Source: Deltaproteobacteria bacterium
GTDB lineage: Bacteria; Desulfobacterota; WTBG01
Direction of reading: 5' to 3'
DNA length: 17,413 nt
Assembly: GCA_013139225.1 (NCBI GenBank)
Contig: WTBG01000073.1
Location: forward strand, 1 to 17,413
Position numbers and translations under genes: made by a program. The notes under the pieces were generated by a model that worked only from the letters and a program-made list of their open reading frames with translations, was not told the origin of the DNA and made no database searches. Below, piece after piece: positions 14,556-17,413 of the stretch (positions within the stretch are counted from its first letter, which is position 1; the number at the start of each line of letters is the position of its first letter).

Positions 14556-14717
14556 ATGCTTTTACTTAACTATCTATTAATCTCAGCGTACTCCGCCTGT
14601 CCCGTTAAATGTTTACCATGTAAAATTATTTTTTGTGCAAATAGTAGATTATTCAAGCTGGGACAATATTTATTTCAACATGGCGAAGCTATTTATCTGG
14701 GGCGATCTCTGTGGTGA
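14556..14717 (+). CDS. Possible 53-residue Cys-rich ORF
   Basis: Open from ATG 14556 to TGA 14715-14717. It has a hydrophobic N-terminus (LLLNYLLISAY), then CPVKCLPCKIIFC with four Cys (15, 19, 22, 27), then a polar tail. The ribosome-binding site is weak (GGA 6 bases upstream). Its stop codon lies inside the GGTGA that would serve the amidohydrolase start at 14727, so translational coupling is conceivable. No family is recognised, and it may be chance. Confidence 0.25.
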   Translation: MLLLNYLLISAYSACPVKCLPCKIIFCANSRLFKLGQYLFQHGEAIYLGRSLW

Positions 14718-14726
14718 ATATCTAAC

Positions 14727-15569
14727 ATGCAAATCATTGATGCTCACATACACGCCGATTTTGACAGTCAGTGGCTCAAACGTATAGCTTATCACTGCGG
14801 AGTTGATTTCAGTTCTAAGGGACTCACAAAAGAAATGGAATCATGCAATGTAACACACTGTGTTTCTATGGGACTTCGCAGTCTTGACATGGGAATGGAC
14901 ATCCATGCGCCTACTCCTTATGAAACAGCAGAAAACCTCAGGTTACCAGACATTACTTACATTGGCGGGATCAATCCTTTCTTTGCCGGCGATAAATATT
15001 TGGGAAGAACCCGTGAGTGTATTGCTTCTGGTAGAATTAAAGGCCTTAAAATATATCTTGGTTACTTCCCTTTCCCTCCTGATGCACCGGTTTATCGAAC
15101 ATATTACCGATTAGCTGAAAAACTTAATGTTCCTGTTGTCTTCCATACTGGAGACACAGAATCTTCCAATGGCAGGTTAAAATATGCTCACCCCTTAGGC
15201 ATTGATGAGATAGCGGTAGAATATCGACAGGTAAAATTTCTTATAGCCCATCTGGGTAATCCCTGGCTTATGGATGCTGCCGAGGTGGTAAGTAAAAACG
15301 AGAATGTTTATGCTGACCTCTCTGGATTTGTGGCAGGAAGTGATGATTACAAATATGTCTTAAAATACCAACTGCCCAGGATCAGAGAAGCAGTAGAATG
15401 GATTGATAACCCCTCCCGCTTATTATATGGCTCTGACTGGCCGCTCACTCCCATGAAAGAATACATCGAATTTATTCGCACTCTTTTCCCTAATGAAGAC
15501 AATCAAGAAAAGGTTTTCTACAAAAACGCCCTGCAATTTTTCAATCTCGGGTCAAATCTTTACTCTTGA
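14727..15569 (+). CDS. Amidohydrolase-related TIM-barrel metal hydrolase
   Basis: A 280-residue protein. DAHIHAD (5-11) gives the HxH of strand 1. Lys 108 (GLKIY) is a strand-4 candidate, followed by VVFHTGD (His 140), IAHLGNPW (His 175) and YGSDWP (Asp 237). This is the amidohydrolase-2/ACMSD-like set, covering decarboxylases and hydrolases of the TIM-barrel metal superfamily. The length is on the short side but complete. Members hydrolyse C-O or C-N bonds or decarboxylate aromatic acids; no substrate can be named. It converges with RecQ, 10 bases separating the two stop codons. It probably follows the small ORFs upstream in one transcript. Confidence 0.86.
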   Translation: MQIIDAHIHADFDSQWLKRIAYHCGVDFSSKGLTKEMESCNVTHCVSMGLRSLDMGMDIHAPTPYETAENLRLPDITYIGGINPFFAGDKYLGRTRECIASGRIKGLKIYLGYFPFPPDAPVYRTYYRLAEKLNVPVVFHTGDTESSNGRLKYAHPLGIDEIAVEYRQVKFLIAHLGNPWLMDAAEVVSKNENVYADLSGFVAGSDDYKYVLKYQLPRIREAVEWIDNPSRLLYGSDWPLTPMKEYIEFIRTLFPNEDNQEKVFYKNALQFFNLGSNLYS

Positions 15570-15579
15570 CAATTGAAGC

Positions 15580-17394
15580 TCAACCCTTTTTCATTTCAAT
15601 AGAATTACCAAGACAGTATTTCTTTATAGCGTTAAGAAAGGTCGTGCCATACTGCTCTTCTTTTTTTAATCCCACTCCGCTAACTTTTAGAAAGTCACTT
15701 GCCGTGGAGGGTTTGCGCCTCGCCATGTCACGCAATGTCACGTCGCTAAATACTATGTAGGCTGGAACTCCCCTTTTATTTGCAATCACCCGCCTGAGAT
15801 TTCGCAACACCTCGAACAATCCCCTGTTAACATTCTCCCATGAATCTTTAGCAGGCTTTGGTACTTTGGCACGCTTCTTCGCAGGTCTGAGCAGGCGGGG
15901 TGTTTCTTCTCCTTTCAGGAGTCTCCATCCTTTCTCAGTTACTTTCAGAACATTATATTCCTCGGTCTTTTTTATATAATCCTGCGTCACAAGCTGTTCA
16001 ATCCAGTCGCGTGTTATGCTTTTTTTAGAGTCGGATAGAATGCCGTAGGTACTTAACTCGTTGTGTCCGCTTGCCATTACTCTCTGCTCACACGAACCAA
16101 TCAGCACCGATGCTGTGTAGTCAGCACCAAAACGCTCGCCCAGGCGAATAACACATGAAAGTATTTTTTGTGAGGTTACAAGTGAGTCTTCCATGCAGTC
16201 CAGATCACCAAGACATACATCGCAGGCAGCGCAGTTGTTCTTGTTCAGATTCTGACCAAAGTAGCTTAGGATTGCCCCGTGCCTGCACACAACTCCCGTA
16301 CAATATTCATACATTCTACTCAGCTTGCTCAAGGCTATATTATTTGCTTCCGGTTCCATGTTTTGCAGGATAGTTTTCCAGGTAACATAGTCACTTCCCG
16401 AACAGAACATGCAGCACTCAGCTTCGAGTCCATCACGCCCTGCACGTCCGCTTTCCTGCTGATAGTGCTCCAGTGATTTAGACATTCCGGTGTGAATCAC
16501 GTAACGGACGTTTGATTTATCAATACCCATGCCGAATGCGATAGTTGCAACTATGATGTCTATTTTTTCCTCAATGAATAAATCCTGGTTTCTCTTTCGG
16601 TCATCATCAGTCATACCCGCGTGGTATGGCGCAACCCTGTAACCCCTGTCAGCCAACTTAAAAGACAGCTCATCTACATCGGCACGCCGGATACAATAAA
16701 TAATACCTGTTTCACCTTTGTGACGATCAAGCACAGTGCAGACCTGATTCAATTTGTCAGTTCGCCGTTCAACCCTGTAAATGAGATTCGGCCGATCAAA
16801 CGAGCCGAGCAGCACTTCGGGATTATCTAGACACAACTGCCGGGCAATATCACGTCTGACATGTTCAGTTGCAGTAGCTGTATAAGCATGGATAGCAATA
16901 TTGGGAAAGGCATCCTTTAGAAATCCGAGTTCCCTATATTCCGGTCTGAAGTCATGCCCCCACATACTTACGCAGTGAGCCTCATCCACGGCAATCAAAG
17001 AAATACCGGTTTTTCTCAGGAGTTCAACAAAACTGTCTGAAACGATTCTCTCGGGTGATAAGTAAAGGAGTTTAAGCGTTTTCTTGTAAATCTGGGAGAT
17101 AACAGCATCTCGTTCTTTAAGTGATTGAGTACTTTCAAAACGCGCCGCCGGAACACCACATTCGGCTAAAGCATCAACCTGATCTTTCATCAGGGATATC
17201 AGGGGTGAGATTACTACTGCCATACCCGACATCACCACTGCCGGTGCCTGGTAACAAAGTGATTTCCCTCCTCCCGTTGACAGAACAACTATCGAGTCTT
17301 GCCCGCCAATTACACAATCCATAGCTTTCTTCTGTAACGGCAAAAAGCTGTCGTAACCCCAGTATTTCTTCAAAGCTTCTTCAACAGAAAGCAT
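15580..17394 (-). CDS. recQ: ATP-dependent DNA helicase RecQ
   Basis: A 604-residue protein of standard length with all RecQ domains in order. The N-terminal helicase has STGGGKS (39-45, Walker A), DEAH (137-140) and the aromatic-rich loop SMWGHDFRPEY (143-153), followed by TATATE and QESGRAGRDG (motif VI). The RecQ zinc domain has its Cys in CRHGAILSYFG and CAACDVC, followed by a winged helix. An HRDC domain at the C-terminus ends in VSGVGLKKEEQYG. It unwinds DNA 3' to 5' during recombination and fork repair. The loop carries Met where SQWGHDFRP is usual. GAGGG stands about 10 bases before the ATG. The gene appears unrelated to the redox cluster. Confidence 0.96.
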   Translation of the reverse strand: MLSVEEALKKYWGYDSFLPLQKKAMDCVIGGQDSIVVLSTGGGKSLCYQAPAVVMSGMAVVISPLISLMKDQVDALAECGVPAARFESTQSLKERDAVISQIYKKTLKLLYLSPERIVSDSFVELLRKTGISLIAVDEAHCVSMWGHDFRPEYRELGFLKDAFPNIAIHAYTATATEHVRRDIARQLCLDNPEVLLGSFDRPNLIYRVERRTDKLNQVCTVLDRHKGETGIIYCIRRADVDELSFKLADRGYRVAPYHAGMTDDDRKRNQDLFIEEKIDIIVATIAFGMGIDKSNVRYVIHTGMSKSLEHYQQESGRAGRDGLEAECCMFCSGSDYVTWKTILQNMEPEANNIALSKLSRMYEYCTGVVCRHGAILSYFGQNLNKNNCAACDVCLGDLDCMEDSLVTSQKILSCVIRLGERFGADYTASVLIGSCEQRVMASGHNELSTYGILSDSKKSITRDWIEQLVTQDYIKKTEEYNVLKVTEKGWRLLKGEETPRLLRPAKKRAKVPKPAKDSWENVNRGLFEVLRNLRRVIANKRGVPAYIVFSDVTLRDMARRKPSTASDFLKVSGVGLKKEEQYGTTFLNAIKKYCLGNSIEMKKG

Positions 17395-17413
17395 ACGTTA
17401 AAATCCCTCATAC

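Overview
The window is a bacterial genomic segment of roughly average GC content. It is rich in redox enzymes typical of anaerobes: geranylgeranyl-reductase-type flavoproteins, a two-cluster ferredoxin, a molybdenum hydroxylase, a prenyl-FMN (UbiD) decarboxylase, a long-chain flavodoxin-like protein and a remnant of an aldehyde:ferredoxin (tungsten) oxidoreductase. This suggests an anaerobic Gram-negative-type bacterium (Desulfobacterota or Planctomycetota would fit), but nothing in the sequence fixes the taxon. Two enzymes carry Tat signals, so part of the chemistry is predicted to be extracytoplasmic.

Layout. (1) Positions 1-5472, all on the minus strand, read from right to left: small [2Fe-2S] and large molybdopterin subunits of an IorAB-type hydroxylase, a flavoprotein reductase, an 8-iron ferredoxin, and a second, paralogous flavoprotein reductase cut by the window edge. 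(2) Positions 5810-13025 are bracketed by two inverted copies of a ~108 bp MITE-like element. Inside are a third and more distant flavoprotein (GC-rich), a flavodoxin-like protein, two debris fragments of IS91-type transposases, a plus-strand fragment of an aldehyde:ferredoxin oxidoreductase, an intact membrane metallophosphoesterase and a GC-rich UbiD-family decarboxylase with a Tat signal. (3) Positions 13292-15569 on the plus strand: a soluble metallophosphoesterase, a heptamer tandem repeat, a small coiled-coil protein, a possible 53-residue Cys-rich ORF and an amidohydrolase. (4) A complete RecQ helicase on the minus strand, convergent with the amidohydrolase.

The most striking signal is a ~52 bp promoter module repeated in front of three separate minus-strand genes: flavoprotein 3, the flavodoxin-like protein and the Tat-UbiD. 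Each copy has a consensus or near-consensus -35, exactly 17 bp of spacer and TATACT. Each also shares bases that RNA polymerase does not need: CACAAG just after the -35, and CCCAT(C/T)AAAA(A)GCGA after the -10. This marks the three genes as a probable small regulon, although they are interrupted by transposon debris.

Working model (inference). IorAB and the exported UbiD act on a cyclic or aromatic substrate outside the cytoplasm. Ferredoxin or flavodoxin feeds electrons to the flavoprotein reductases that reduce double bonds in the cytoplasm. The cargo between the MITE copies looks acquired and then rearranged.
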